Shown here piece by piece: positions 1 through 6,662 of a DNA stretch of 6,992 bases. Where the stretch lies: positions 1 to 6,992 of the forward strand of contig JBAXCX010000138.1 of assembly GCA_037141255.1 (NCBI GenBank). Reading direction: 5' to 3'. Source of the stretch: IMCC26207 sp037141255 (GTDB lineage: Bacteria > Actinomycetota > Acidimicrobiia > Acidimicrobiales > Microtrichaceae). Every line of letters begins with the position of its first letter. The stretch's first letter is position 1. The translations under genes and the position numbers were made by a program. A model generated the notes under the pieces. It saw only the letters and a program-made list of their open reading frames with translations, was not told where the DNA came from and ran no database searches.

Positions 1-47
1 GTCTCGGGGGGCAGCGTTGTTACGGGAACCGTCTCGGGGGGCAGCGT
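1..47 (-). repeat. 30-bp direct repeat coding a Pro/Thr-rich tail
   Basis: The 17-bp string GTCTCGGGGGGCAGCGT occurs at 1-17 and again at 31-47, a period of 30 bp. On the coding (minus) strand each copy reads TLPPET, separated by VPVT, so the hydrolase has entered a 10-residue Pro/Thr repeat. Only two copies are visible and more may lie to the left. Such tails are usually extended linkers outside the membrane, often O-glycosylated or leading to an anchor; that role is inferred. Confidence 0.8.
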
Positions 48-659
48 GGCCGGCGGCGAAGTGGGGGCTGGGACTGCTCCAACTTGCGGAAGAACAGAAT
101 TCACCACAGCACCAGCGACCAGATCGGTCATGGCAGCGGCCCCTGCATTCGTTAGGTGTAACCCGTCACCTGCGGTCAGTCCTGTCGACCCAGCGGTGTA
201 CGCATTCCAATCCAACACGGTCACATTGGGGTGGCCAGCGGCTACTTCTCGGATGGCCTGGTTTGCCGCTGGGTAATAATCGCGAACCTCTCTAATGGTG
301 AGCCAGTACACATGCGGAACACCAGCAGTAGCCGACAGAATCTGCTCAACTTTTTGGCGATACGAGGCAGTATTTCCGGCGTCGTTTGCACCAAGATTGA
401 TAACCAGTGAGTCCGTCAGTTCCATCCAGTGAGCGTCAATCGCAGCTGCACCTGCAGAGGTTGACCGGCTGACCACCGCATCAAAATTGATCCCCCAGCC
501 AGCGTTGCTAAATGCTGCAACCATCGGAGTCTGAGCACCCAAAATAATGCTGTCGCCTACCACGACCACGCTTCGTTGTTGCGCCCCTGAGGGTGCGGCA
601 AAACTCAGCAGGATTGCCGTCATCAAGCCGGCGAGAAGCAGTGCCAACATGCGTTTCAT
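1..659 (-). CDS. Secreted SGNH/GDSL-family hydrolase, 3' end beyond window
   Basis: The frame is open from the ATG at 659 to the left edge (219 complete codons, no stop), so the C-terminus is missing. Residues 1-26 look like a Sec signal peptide: MKR, then a Leu/Ala/Ile-rich core, then Ser-Gly-Ala before QQ as a likely cleavage site. The mature part carries SGNH signatures: GDS at 35-37 (nucleophile Ser37), Gly70 as a possible block II glycine, GAND at 90-93 (block III Asn92), and DGLH at 165-168 (catalytic Asp165 and His168). After about residue 195 it becomes Pro/Thr-rich with a repeating TLPPET segment. The family holds esterases, lipases and carbohydrate or peptidoglycan deacetylases; the substrate cannot be told here. 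The start is 14 bp after the hspR stop on the same strand, with no convincing ribosome binding site; Met4 (650) is an alternative. It may be co-transcribed with the chaperone operon (inference). Confidence 0.85.
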   Translation of the reverse strand, partial: MKRMLALLLAGLMTAILLSFAAPSGAQQRSVVVVGDSIILGAQTPMVAAFSNAGWGINFDAVVSRSTSAGAAAIDAHWMELTDSLVINLGANDAGNTASYRQKVEQILSATAGVPHVYWLTIREVRDYYPAANQAIREVAAGHPNVTVLDWNAYTAGSTGLTAGDGLHLTNAGAAAMTDLVAGAVVNSVLPQVGAVPAPTSPPATLPPETVPVTTLPPE

Positions 660-673
660 AGGCAACAAGCGTT

Positions 674-1051
674 TCACCGGCGCCGGTCCCGCTGATACAG
701 AACAACTGCTTGCTGCACGGGAACAAGATCTCGGCGGTAATGCCGATGCACCGAGTCAACATCTTCAACAGCTTGTGACTGCGCTCGTTCAACAGCCTCG
801 CGGAGCACCTCGACCTCATGTTCAAGTTGCAGCACCCGCTTGACGCCAGCCAAGTTGATCCCCTGTGCGGTGAGGTCTTGGATTCTGCGCAGCAACGCAA
901 TATCGGCCTCGCTGTAGCGGCGGCTGCCACCGCGTGTGCGCCCCGGATCGAGCAGGCCCTTGCGCTCGTAGATGCGCAGCGTTTGCGGGTGAACTCCGGC
1001 AAGTTCTGCAGCAACCGAAATCACATAAACGGCGCGATCAAAATCAGCCAT
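674..1051 (-). CDS. hspR: HspR, MerR-family heat-shock repressor
   Basis: A 125-residue protein, a usual size for HspR. Residues 8-46 form the MerR-type winged helix-turn-helix: YVISVAAELAGVHPQTLRIYE, then the wing around RTRGGSRRYSEADI (38-51). RRIQDLTAQGINLAGVK (55-71) follows, and 72-96 is a probable coiled-coil dimerisation helix. No metal-sensing cysteines are present, as expected for HspR. In Streptomyces and mycobacteria HspR binds HAIR inverted repeats (CTTGAGT-N7-ACTCAAG) at dnaK and clpB, with DnaK as co-repressor. Here it is the last gene of the operon and probably represses the promoter upstream of dnaK. Its ATG overlaps the dnaJ end by 8 bp (ATGGCTGA) and has only a weak GGGG-type ribosome site, so translation probably depends on ribosomes leaving dnaJ. 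The C-terminus is basic (QRDRRR). Confidence 0.95.
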   Translation of the reverse strand: MADFDRAVYVISVAAELAGVHPQTLRIYERKGLLDPGRTRGGSRRYSEADIALLRRIQDLTAQGINLAGVKRVLQLEHEVEVLREAVERAQSQAVEDVDSVHRHYRRDLVPVQQAVVLYQRDRRR

Positions 1052-2186
1052 GAGTTGCCCCAAGATGTGCACGTGGTGAGTCCGAAGCGAGTGCCGCATA
1101 GGCCTGAAGGGCTTCTCGCTCTTCGGCAGACAAGTTCTGGGGGATATCGACCTCGACGGTAACGAGCAGGTCTCCCTGCGTCTTGGCCCCAGCCACTCCC
1201 CTGCCCCGAACCCGAAAGGTGCGGCCGCTTGCGGTTCCTGCTGGCACCCGAATCGTGACTGGTTCACCTTCCGTGGTGGGCACAGCAATATCTGCTCCGA
1301 GGGCTGCCTCGGGGTACGTGATCGGCAGGGTCACGGTCAGGTGGTCTCCCTTTCGTCCGAACACTGGATGCGATTCCACGTGCACGCGCACGTACAAATC
1401 GCCTGCGGGGCCACCGTTTGCGCCAGCGCCACCCTTGCCTTTGATCCGAATTTTTTGACCGTCCCGAACACCTTGTGGAATACGGACTTTGACTTGCCGA
1501 GGCCGGCGCACGGCTCCGGTGCCAGCGCAGATCATGCAAGGTGAGTCAATGACTCGACCGCGACCGCCACAGGTTGAACAGGGCCGACTAAAAGAGAAGA
1601 AGCCTTGGTCCTCATCCACTGCACCCTTACCGTTGCATTCAGGACAAACTCTCGGTGACGTTCCCTTTGATGCACCGCTGCCCGAACAATCCGGACAGCG
1701 CACGTCTGAGGTGACGTTCACCGTGGTGGTTGCTCCACGAATCGAATCGTCAAAAGCCAGGTGAAGATCTGCCTCGATATCGGTTCCTCGGCGGGGTCCA
1801 GAAGGTGGCGGTTGCTGTTGACCCCTCCCGCCGCGACTAAAGAGATTACCGATCAGATCCGAAATGTCGCCGCCGTCGAATCGCGCTCCACCAGGGCCCC
1901 CAAAACCGGGTCCCCCAAAACCAGGGCCACCTGATTGAGACATCGGTCCAACGCGGCGCGCCTCGTCGTACTCGGCACGCTTGTCTGCATCTCCGATTAC
2001 CTCGTACGCAGCCGAGACCTCTTTGAACTGGTCTTCTGCAGCGGAATCTCCAGGGTTGGCATCGGGATGCAGTTTGCGAGCGAGTTTGCGATACGCCGCC
2101 GTGATCTCTTTTGCAGTTGCCTTGGGAGCCACGCCAAGGGTCGCGTAGTAGTCCTTCTCAAACCACTCTCGTTGCACGCGACTCAC
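1044..2186 (-). CDS. dnaJ: Chaperone protein DnaJ (Hsp40, type I)
   Basis: Co-chaperone that delivers unfolded substrates to DnaK and stimulates its ATPase. All type I regions are present: J domain at about residues 12-77 with the catalytic HPD at 40-42, Gly/Phe-rich linker at about 86-120, and a zinc domain with four CxxCxGxG motifs (164-171, 181-188, 203-210, 217-224). C-terminal substrate-binding beta domains run from about 230 to 350. Length 380 aa is normal. The given start is GTG at 2186, with AGAAGG five bases upstream. A GTG three codons later (2177) has a better ribosome site (GAGGTGA, five-base spacing) and would begin MQREWFEKDYY, closer to the MAQREW start I recall for mycobacterial DnaJ1. 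The true start may therefore be 2177. The gene begins 24 bp after grpE and overlaps hspR by 8 bp. Confidence 0.97.
   Translation of the reverse strand: MSRVQREWFEKDYYATLGVAPKATAKEITAAYRKLARKLHPDANPGDSAAEDQFKEVSAAYEVIGDADKRAEYDEARRVGPMSQSGGPGFGGPGFGGPGGARFDGGDISDLIGNLFSRGGRGQQQPPPSGPRRGTDIEADLHLAFDDSIRGATTTVNVTSDVRCPDCSGSGASKGTSPRVCPECNGKGAVDEDQGFFSFSRPCSTCGGRGRVIDSPCMICAGTGAVRRPRQVKVRIPQGVRDGQKIRIKGKGGAGANGGPAGDLYVRVHVESHPVFGRKGDHLTVTLPITYPEAALGADIAVPTTEGEPVTIRVPAGTASGRTFRVRGRGVAGAKTQGDLLVTVEVDIPQNLSAEEREALQAYAALASDSPRAHLGATHG
1894..1923 (-). repeat. 15-bp tandem repeat in the dnaJ Gly/Phe region
   Basis: Two adjacent copies with a 15-bp period, each containing CCCCCAAAACC on the plus strand, encode GFGGP-GFGGP in the flexible Gly/Phe linker of DnaJ (residues about 89-98). 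This is ordinary low-complexity coding sequence of the J-protein linker and probably varies in copy number between relatives. Confidence 0.7.
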
Positions 2187-2210
2187 CTCACCCTTCTGCT
2201 ATTCGTTCAC

Positions 2211-2798
2211 TCAACCCAGGACTTTGACCATGGCTGGACGCAACACTCGATCGTTCCAGAGGTAACCCGTACGAAGAATCTCGGCTACGACTGATGTGTC
2301 ACCTTCAGATTCGGCCTCCTCGTGCATCACCGCTTCATGGATGTTCGGATCAAATTCCACATCCGACTCGGCCACGCGAGCCAAACCCTGTTTTTCAAGC
2401 GTACTCAGCAACTGCGAATAAATCGCTGCTGCATCCTGCATTCCTTGTGCAGAGGCTGCTTCGCCGGCGTCGAGAACAGGGAGTAGTTCCCGAGCGAGTT
2501 GTTCAGCAGCCCGAGCTCGAAACTCGAGGTTTTGCTGATCAACGCGTCGCTTGTAGTTCTCGAAGTCAGCCTGCACCCGTTGGGCCATTTTTAGATACTC
2601 GTCACGCTCAGCCTCGAGTTTGCCCGCAAGTTCAACCGCTTCGACCACTGCAGCTTCTGCGTCAGCTTCTGGGTCAGCTTCTGCATCATTGATTTCTACC
2701 TCGATGCCAAGATCCTTGAGCAGGTCATCCATTTCTGGAAGGTCGGCTGAGATATCTCCGAGGTCTGCTCCCTCGAGCGGGTTTGAGTCACTGCTCAC
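2211..2798 (-). CDS. grpE: GrpE, nucleotide exchange factor for DnaK
   Basis: Releases ADP from DnaK to complete the Hsp70 cycle; works as a dimer in the cytoplasm. The 195-residue protein has a poorly conserved acidic N-terminus (1-52), a long coiled-coil helix (about 53-110) containing the family motif DFENYKRR (78-85), and a C-terminal beta-wing domain. That domain carries the conserved pattern DPNIHEAV (150-157) then GYLWNDRVLRPAMVKV (178-193). The start is GTG at 2798, overlapping the dnaK stop by 4 bp (GTGA), with AGGA six bases upstream inside dnaK. That fits translational coupling. Length and motifs are typical. Confidence 0.97.
   Translation of the reverse strand: MSSDSNPLEGADLGDISADLPEMDDLLKDLGIEVEINDAEADPEADAEAAVVEAVELAGKLEAERDEYLKMAQRVQADFENYKRRVDQQNLEFRARAAEQLARELLPVLDAGEAASAQGMQDAAAIYSQLLSTLEKQGLARVAESDVEFDPNIHEAVMHEEAESEGDTSVVAEILRTGYLWNDRVLRPAMVKVLG
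2651..2686 (-). repeat. Three 12-bp tandem units in the grpE N-terminal coding region
   Basis: Three consecutive 12-bp units (plus strand CAGCTTCTGCGT, CAGCTTCTGGGT, CAGCTTCTGCAT) encode the acidic AEAD/PEAD/AEA run at about residues 39-50 of GrpE. It sits in the disordered N-terminal part, where slippage-type length variation would be tolerated. Confidence 0.75.
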
Positions 2799-4657
2799 TG
2801 GTTGTCCTGTGGCTGATCTGGATCGGCGGCGTCTTCCTCGATGATCTCAGCGTCAACTACCTCATCATCTGAGGGTGCTTCTCCGTCTGAACCGGCAGCA
2901 GAGGCAGTCGCATCGTTCTGTGCAGCCTGGTCATAGAGCGACTGCGAGAGCTGCTGGCTGGCCGAGTTCAGCGCTTCAGTCGCTGAGTTGATTGCTGCAG
3001 CATCGCTGTTGTTGAGCGCTGCACGCACTTCGATGAGTGCTGACTCAACGGCAGCTTTTTGATCGCCAGGAACTTTGTCTCCCTGATCGGCGAGCAGCTT
3101 CTCGGTTTGGTAAACCAGCGTTTCTGCACGGTTGCGGGCGTCGGCCTCTTCACGTCGAGAACGATCCTCGTCGGCATGCGACTCGGCGTCACGAACCATC
3201 TGATCGATCTGATCTTTGGACAATGAGGACTGCCCGGTGATCGTGATCGACTGCTCTTTCGAGGTGGCCCGATCCTTTGCAGCAACATTCACAATGCCGT
3301 TGGCATCAATATCGAAGGTGACTTCAATTTGCGGAACGCCTCGCGGTGCTGGCGGAAGGTCAACTAACTGGAACTTACCCAGCGTCTTATTGAAATCGGC
3401 CATCTCTCGCTCACCCTGAATCACATGGATCTCGACCGAGGGCTGGTTGTCTTCAGCCGTGGTGAATGTCTCGGTCCGGCGGGTTGGGATGGTGGTATTG
3501 CGTTCAATGAGTTTGGTCATCACGCCACCCTTGGTCTCGATCCCGAGTGAAAGCGGGGTGACATCGAGCAGCAGAACATCTTTGACGTCACCCTTGAGCA
3601 CGCCAGCCTGAATTGCTGCACCCATGGCAACAACCTCGTCTGGGTTCACTCCCTTATGGGGCTCGTTGCCAGTGAGTTCCTTGACCAACTCCTGCACGGC
3701 AGGCATACGAGTCGAACCGCCCACCATGATGACATGGTCAATCTCGCCCGTGGTCAGTCCAGCGTCTTTGATGGCATGATCAAAGGCAACCTTGCAGCGC
3801 TGAATCAGGTCTGCGGTGAGTTCTTGGAACTTGGCCCGAGCAAGCGTGTAATCCAAGTGAAGCGGCCCAGCATCGGTCGCCGTGATGAAGGGCAGGTTGA
3901 TCTGCGTTTGCGCAACCTGCGAGAGCTCAATTTTGGCCTTCTCCGCTGCTTCACGAAGGCGCTGAGTAGCCATCTTGTCATTGCTCAGATCTACGCCGTG
4001 GTCTCCCTTGAAGGAGTCCACCAGCCAGTCGATGATGCGCTGATCCCAGTCATCGCCGCCCAAGCTGGTATCTCCATGGGTGGACTTCACCTCGAATACT
4101 CCGTCGCCGATTTCAAGAACCGAAACATCGAAGGTTCCGCCGCCAAGGTCGAATACCAGAATTGTCTGATCCTCGTCTTCTTTCTCCATGCCATAGGCAA
4201 GAGCAGCGGCGGTTGGCTCGTTGATGATTCGCAGAACTTCTAAGCCGGCGATTTGCCCTGCCTCTTTGGTGGCAGTGCGCTGAGCGTCATCAAAATATGC
4301 AGGCACCGTGATGACCGCCTGGGTGACCGAATCACCCAGATAGGCCTCGGCATCTCGCTTGAGCTTCATGAGGGTGCGAGCCGAGATCTCTTGGGAGGTG
4401 TACTTCTTGCCATCAATGTCGACTGTCCAGTTCGTGCCCATATGGCGCTTGACTGATCGAATGGTGCGGTCAGCGTTGGTGACGGCCTGACGCTTGGCGA
4501 CCTCGCCGACGAGTACTTCTCCGTCTTTTGCGAATGCTACGACTGAAGGTGTGGTGCGAGCGCCTTCGGCGTTGGGGATCACGACAGCCTCGCCAGCTTC
4601 AAGAACGCTGACTACTGAGTTGGTGGTTCCAAGATCGATTCCTACTGCTTTTGCCAT
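2795..4657 (-). CDS. dnaK: Chaperone protein DnaK (Hsp70)
   Basis: ATP-driven folding chaperone, complete at 620 aa. The three Hsp70 signatures are present: IDLGTTNS (7-14), VFDLGGGTFDVSVL (168-181) and VIMVGGSTRMPAVQE (309-323). The interdomain linker is DVLLLDVTPLSLG (360-372), followed by the substrate-binding beta domain (about 380-500), the helical lid (about 505-580) and an acidic tail with EVVDAEIIEED (599-609). The nucleotide-binding domain goes from RHMGTNWTVDIDGKKYTS straight to QEISARTL, without the longer segment of proteobacterial DnaK; this is the Gram-positive/actinobacterial form. The ATG at 4657 has AGGAGAG seven bases upstream. It is first gene of the operon, with a repressor-type dyad upstream. 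Besides folding, it is the expected co-repressor of HspR. The tail runs about 11 residues past the conserved acidic motif. Confidence 0.99.
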   Translation of the reverse strand: MAKAVGIDLGTTNSVVSVLEAGEAVVIPNAEGARTTPSVVAFAKDGEVLVGEVAKRQAVTNADRTIRSVKRHMGTNWTVDIDGKKYTSQEISARTLMKLKRDAEAYLGDSVTQAVITVPAYFDDAQRTATKEAGQIAGLEVLRIINEPTAAALAYGMEKEDEDQTILVFDLGGGTFDVSVLEIGDGVFEVKSTHGDTSLGGDDWDQRIIDWLVDSFKGDHGVDLSNDKMATQRLREAAEKAKIELSQVAQTQINLPFITATDAGPLHLDYTLARAKFQELTADLIQRCKVAFDHAIKDAGLTTGEIDHVIMVGGSTRMPAVQELVKELTGNEPHKGVNPDEVVAMGAAIQAGVLKGDVKDVLLLDVTPLSLGIETKGGVMTKLIERNTTIPTRRTETFTTAEDNQPSVEIHVIQGEREMADFNKTLGKFQLVDLPPAPRGVPQIEVTFDIDANGIVNVAAKDRATSKEQSITITGQSSLSKDQIDQMVRDAESHADEDRSRREEADARNRAETLVYQTEKLLADQGDKVPGDQKAAVESALIEVRAALNNSDAAAINSATEALNSASQQLSQSLYDQAAQNDATASAAGSDGEAPSDDEVVDAEIIEEDAADPDQPQDNQ

Positions 4658-4741
4658 GCTGTCACTCTCCTGTTTGAACGGACCGGGGGGATTACTGATT
4701 CTAGGGCACTTTCGGATTATCCTCGCAACCCGGAGACGATC

Positions 4742-4772
4742 ATGATAACAAAGTTGAGTGTACTTGCATCAA
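4742..4772 (-). promoter_or_regulatory. Candidate housekeeping-sigma promoter of the dnaK operon
   Basis: Reading toward dnaK, TATCAT (plus positions 4742-4747) matches the -10 consensus TATAAT in five of six bases. TTGATG (4767-4772) is a fair -35 match, but the spacer is 19 bp, longer than the ideal 17. Transcription would start near 4735, giving a leader of roughly 75-80 nt before the ATG at 4657. Both elements lie within or beside the inverted repeat, as expected for repressor control. The position is inferred from the sequence alone. Confidence 0.5.
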
Positions 4773-4779
4773 CTTTGTT
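4747..4779. promoter_or_regulatory. HAIR-like inverted repeat, probable HspR operator
   Basis: A perfect inverted repeat with 11-bp arms: AACAAAGTTGA (4747-4757) and TCAACTTTGTT (4769-4779), separated by 11 bp. Inside it, GTTGAGT (4753-4759) and CATCAAC (4767-4773) are 7 bp apart. That is the geometry of the HAIR consensus CTTGAGT-N7-ACTCAAG, matched at 10 of 14 positions. It lies about 90-120 bp upstream of dnaK and overlaps the candidate -35. HspR is encoded at the end of the same operon, so autoregulation is the natural reading (inference from family knowledge). The arms extend beyond the usual HAIR. Confidence 0.75.
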
Positions 4780-4808
4780 GATAGATCTGAGAACCTTCTC
4801 TGTTTCTG

Positions 4809-5795
4809 TTAGTTGCGAAGCTTCTGCCCGAGCCGAAGCTTCAATCCATTCGCTGATCTCAGCAACTGATAGCCACGCGCTCCGGTCAAACTCAGTGCTG
4901 CCGCTGCGGTTCGGAGCCTCCAGAACTCTGCCGTTTTTCGCAGTTCAGGAGCAGCCACAACTGCTTGACGCAGATACGAAGCAGCCCGTTTCGGATCTTG
5001 CGCATCATTGAGTGATTGCCAGGCAAGGATCATGGCAATTTTGCCCGTGGCTAGTGGTCTCAGTGCAGCACGCTTCGGTCCAACCCCGGCAAACACAACT
5101 TCCAACATGTTGCGGTACGCGGCCTCAAGGGAGTCAAGATCCGTTGAGGAGTTGCCATCGTGTCGGCGGTAGCGAACCACCACCGTGGGCGTTAGGCCCA
5201 CTCGCCAGACTGCTGCAATTCGAATCCAGAGTTCCCAATCCTCGACGTCGACCCGGAATCGATCTCGATTCTCTGCAAAGTTTCCGACTTGGCCAAAGAC
5301 CTCCCGCCGGACCATCACCGCAGAGGCCCCCACAGGATTCGAGGTGAGAAACTGCTCCCACGCATCGCCCTGAATCTGTGAGGTGCGAATGCGACCCGTG
5401 GATTCACCGGCGGCGTTAACGACCTCATAGAACCCGTAGGCCAAACCGATTCTGGGATCGGCATCAAAACAGGAATACAACTCGGCCATAGCGCGTGGGT
5501 TCCACATGTCATCGGAATCACAGAAAGCAACAAAGGACCCGTTCGCTGATTCGATACCTAGATTGCGAGCGGCCGAGACACCGGCGTTTTCCTGGCGAAC
5601 CACCCGCACCCGGTCATCGCCGCGTTGTTGCGCCCAGGCACCCAACTCATCCGATCCGCCGTCATCCACCAAGATCACTTCAAACTCATCCTGCAAGGTC
5701 AACGGAAGTTCCTGAGCCAATACAGCATCCAAGGTGGCTGGCAAGAACTGCAACGAGTTGTAACAGGGGATCACCACAGAGACTTGCACGACCAT
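4809..5795 (-). CDS. Family 2 glycosyltransferase (GT-A fold)
   Basis: Probably transfers a sugar from a nucleotide-sugar donor to a cell-surface glycan; acceptor and donor are not identifiable. From the ATG at 5795 the protein has 328 residues. VSVVIPCYNS (5-14) is the N-terminal nucleotide-binding strand, VDDGGSDE is at 43-50, NAGVSAARNLGI at 70-81, the metal-binding DSDD at 93-96 and the catalytic-region EDWELWIR at 185-192. The part after about 240 is helical, without clear membrane segments, so the enzyme is probably cytoplasmic or peripheral. A GTG at 5837 would add 14 residues. I prefer 5795 because the GT2 fold starts right after it, but neither start has a good ribosome site. It runs in the same direction as dnaK but is separated by dnaK's own regulatory region, and it diverges from gpmA. 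Confidence 0.9.
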   Translation of the reverse strand: MVVQVSVVIPCYNSLQFLPATLDAVLAQELPLTLQDEFEVILVDDGGSDELGAWAQQRGDDRVRVVRQENAGVSAARNLGIESANGSFVAFCDSDDMWNPRAMAELYSCFDADPRIGLAYGFYEVVNAAGESTGRIRTSQIQGDAWEQFLTSNPVGASAVMVRREVFGQVGNFAENRDRFRVDVEDWELWIRIAAVWRVGLTPTVVVRYRRHDGNSSTDLDSLEAAYRNMLEVVFAGVGPKRAALRPLATGKIAMILAWQSLNDAQDPKRAASYLRQAVVAAPELRKTAEFWRLRTAAAALSLTGARGYQLLRSANGLKLRLGQKLRN

Positions 5796-5885
5796 CAATA
5801 GTATGGCGACAGCCGGGCCGGTAGCGTCTGGCTCCACAAGCGTCTTGAGTCAGCAAGCTCGACACCAACATGAGGAAGTCCCCAA

Positions 5886-6647
5886 ATGCACCAACTTGTA
5901 CTGCTCCGCCACGGCGAGAGCGAGTGGAACAAACTCAACTTGTTCACCGGTTGGTATGACTGCGACCTGACTGATCATGGCCGCACAGAGGCTGCCGCAG
6001 CGGGTGAAATGATGGCCGAGGCCGGCTTCGCTCCCGACCTCGTTCATACCTCTTTGCAGGTGCGAGCAATTCGCACCGCAAACATTGCCTTGGACTCCCT
6101 GCAACGGCTTTGGGTTCCCGTTCGGCGGAGTTGGAGACTCAACGAGCGTCACTACGGCGAACTCACTGGCGCAAATAAGGCAGAGACCACAGCGAAGTAC
6201 GGGGCAGAGAAGGTCAAAGTCTGGCGGCGTAGTTACGATGTGCCCCCACCCGAGATCACAGCAGAGAACCAGTTCAACCCAAATGATGATTCGCGTTATA
6301 GCGATCTGCCCCCCGAGTTGTTGCCCACCTCCGAGTGCCTTGCAGATGTTGTTTCGCGGATGATGCCCTATTGGTTTGATGCAATTATTCCCGACCTAGC
6401 AGCGGGCAAGCGCGTGCTTGTGGTGGCTCACGGAAACTCACTTCGGGCTCTTGTTAAACACCTTGAGAGGATCTCAGATGAAGAGATCTCCGAGGTCAAT
6501 ATTCCAACTGGCGTGCCGCTGCACTACGAGCTTGATCAGGCCTTTCATCCCGCTGAGTCCAAGCCACTCGAGCAGCGGTACCTGCTTGACGCAGAGGCCG
6601 TCAGGCTGCGTGCCGAGGCCGTAGCGAAACAGGCCTCTGGCGGTTAA
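5886..6647 (+). CDS. gpmA: 2,3-bisphosphoglycerate-dependent phosphoglycerate mutase
   Basis: Interconverts 3- and 2-phosphoglycerate in glycolysis and gluconeogenesis. The 253-residue length is typical. LRHGESEWN (7-15) holds the phospho-acceptor His9 and Arg8, Arg60 lies in SLQVRAIRT, and NERHYGELTG (86-95) has the acid/base Glu87. AHGNSLRALVKHL (181-193) has the second catalytic His182, and NIPTGVPLHYEL (205-216) is the conserved C-terminal substrate-site segment. All expected catalytic residues are present. The ATG at 5886 is preceded by GAGGAAG at 5872-5878 (seven-base spacing). It is the only plus-strand gene in the window, divergent from the glycosyltransferase and convergent with the ParA-like gene 18 bp away. 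A 13-bp duplication spans the stop codon. Confidence 0.97.
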   Translation: MHQLVLLRHGESEWNKLNLFTGWYDCDLTDHGRTEAAAAGEMMAEAGFAPDLVHTSLQVRAIRTANIALDSLQRLWVPVRRSWRLNERHYGELTGANKAETTAKYGAEKVKVWRRSYDVPPPEITAENQFNPNDDSRYSDLPPELLPTSECLADVVSRMMPYWFDAIIPDLAAGKRVLVVAHGNSLRALVKHLERISDEEISEVNIPTGVPLHYELDQAFHPAESKPLEQRYLLDAEAVRLRAEAVAKQASGG

Positions 6648-6660
6648 CTCTGGCGGTTAC
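6635..6660 (+). repeat. 13-bp tandem duplication across the gpmA stop codon
   Basis: CTCTGGCGGTTAA (6635-6647) is followed directly by CTCTGGCGGTTAC (6648-6660), identical in 12 of 13 bases. The first copy encodes the last residues and TAA stop of gpmA; the second lies in the 18-bp gap between the convergent genes. It looks like a simple slippage duplication. Confidence 0.75.
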
Positions 6661-6662
6661 GC

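Noticed and set aside
1..47. LPPET as a sortase sorting signal
   Set aside because: It does not match LPxTG, it is repeated, and no hydrophobic segment or basic tail is visible before the window edge.
1935..2294. Plus-strand open frame of 119 codons across the dnaJ start and grpE end
   Set aside because: Antisense to well-supported genes and no recognisable domain; treated as a shadow.
3656..4243. 195-codon open frame on the plus strand opposite dnaK
   Set aside because: It is fully antisense to conserved dnaK coding sequence and shows no recognisable domain; the translation looks like a shadow of the real frame.
4747..4779. The long dyad as an intrinsic terminator for the glycosyltransferase
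   Set aside because: The stem is A/T-rich with no T-run after it, and its position over the dnaK promoter fits an operator much better.
4783..4800. AGATCT and GAGAACCTTCTC palindromes after the glycosyltransferase stop as a terminator
   Set aside because: Stems of 3-5 bp with little or no loop and no T-run; too weak to call.
4658..4808. CIRCE element (TTAGCACTC-N9-GAGTGCTAA) for HrcA control
   Set aside because: No matching pair is present; the only strong dyad has HAIR-type geometry.
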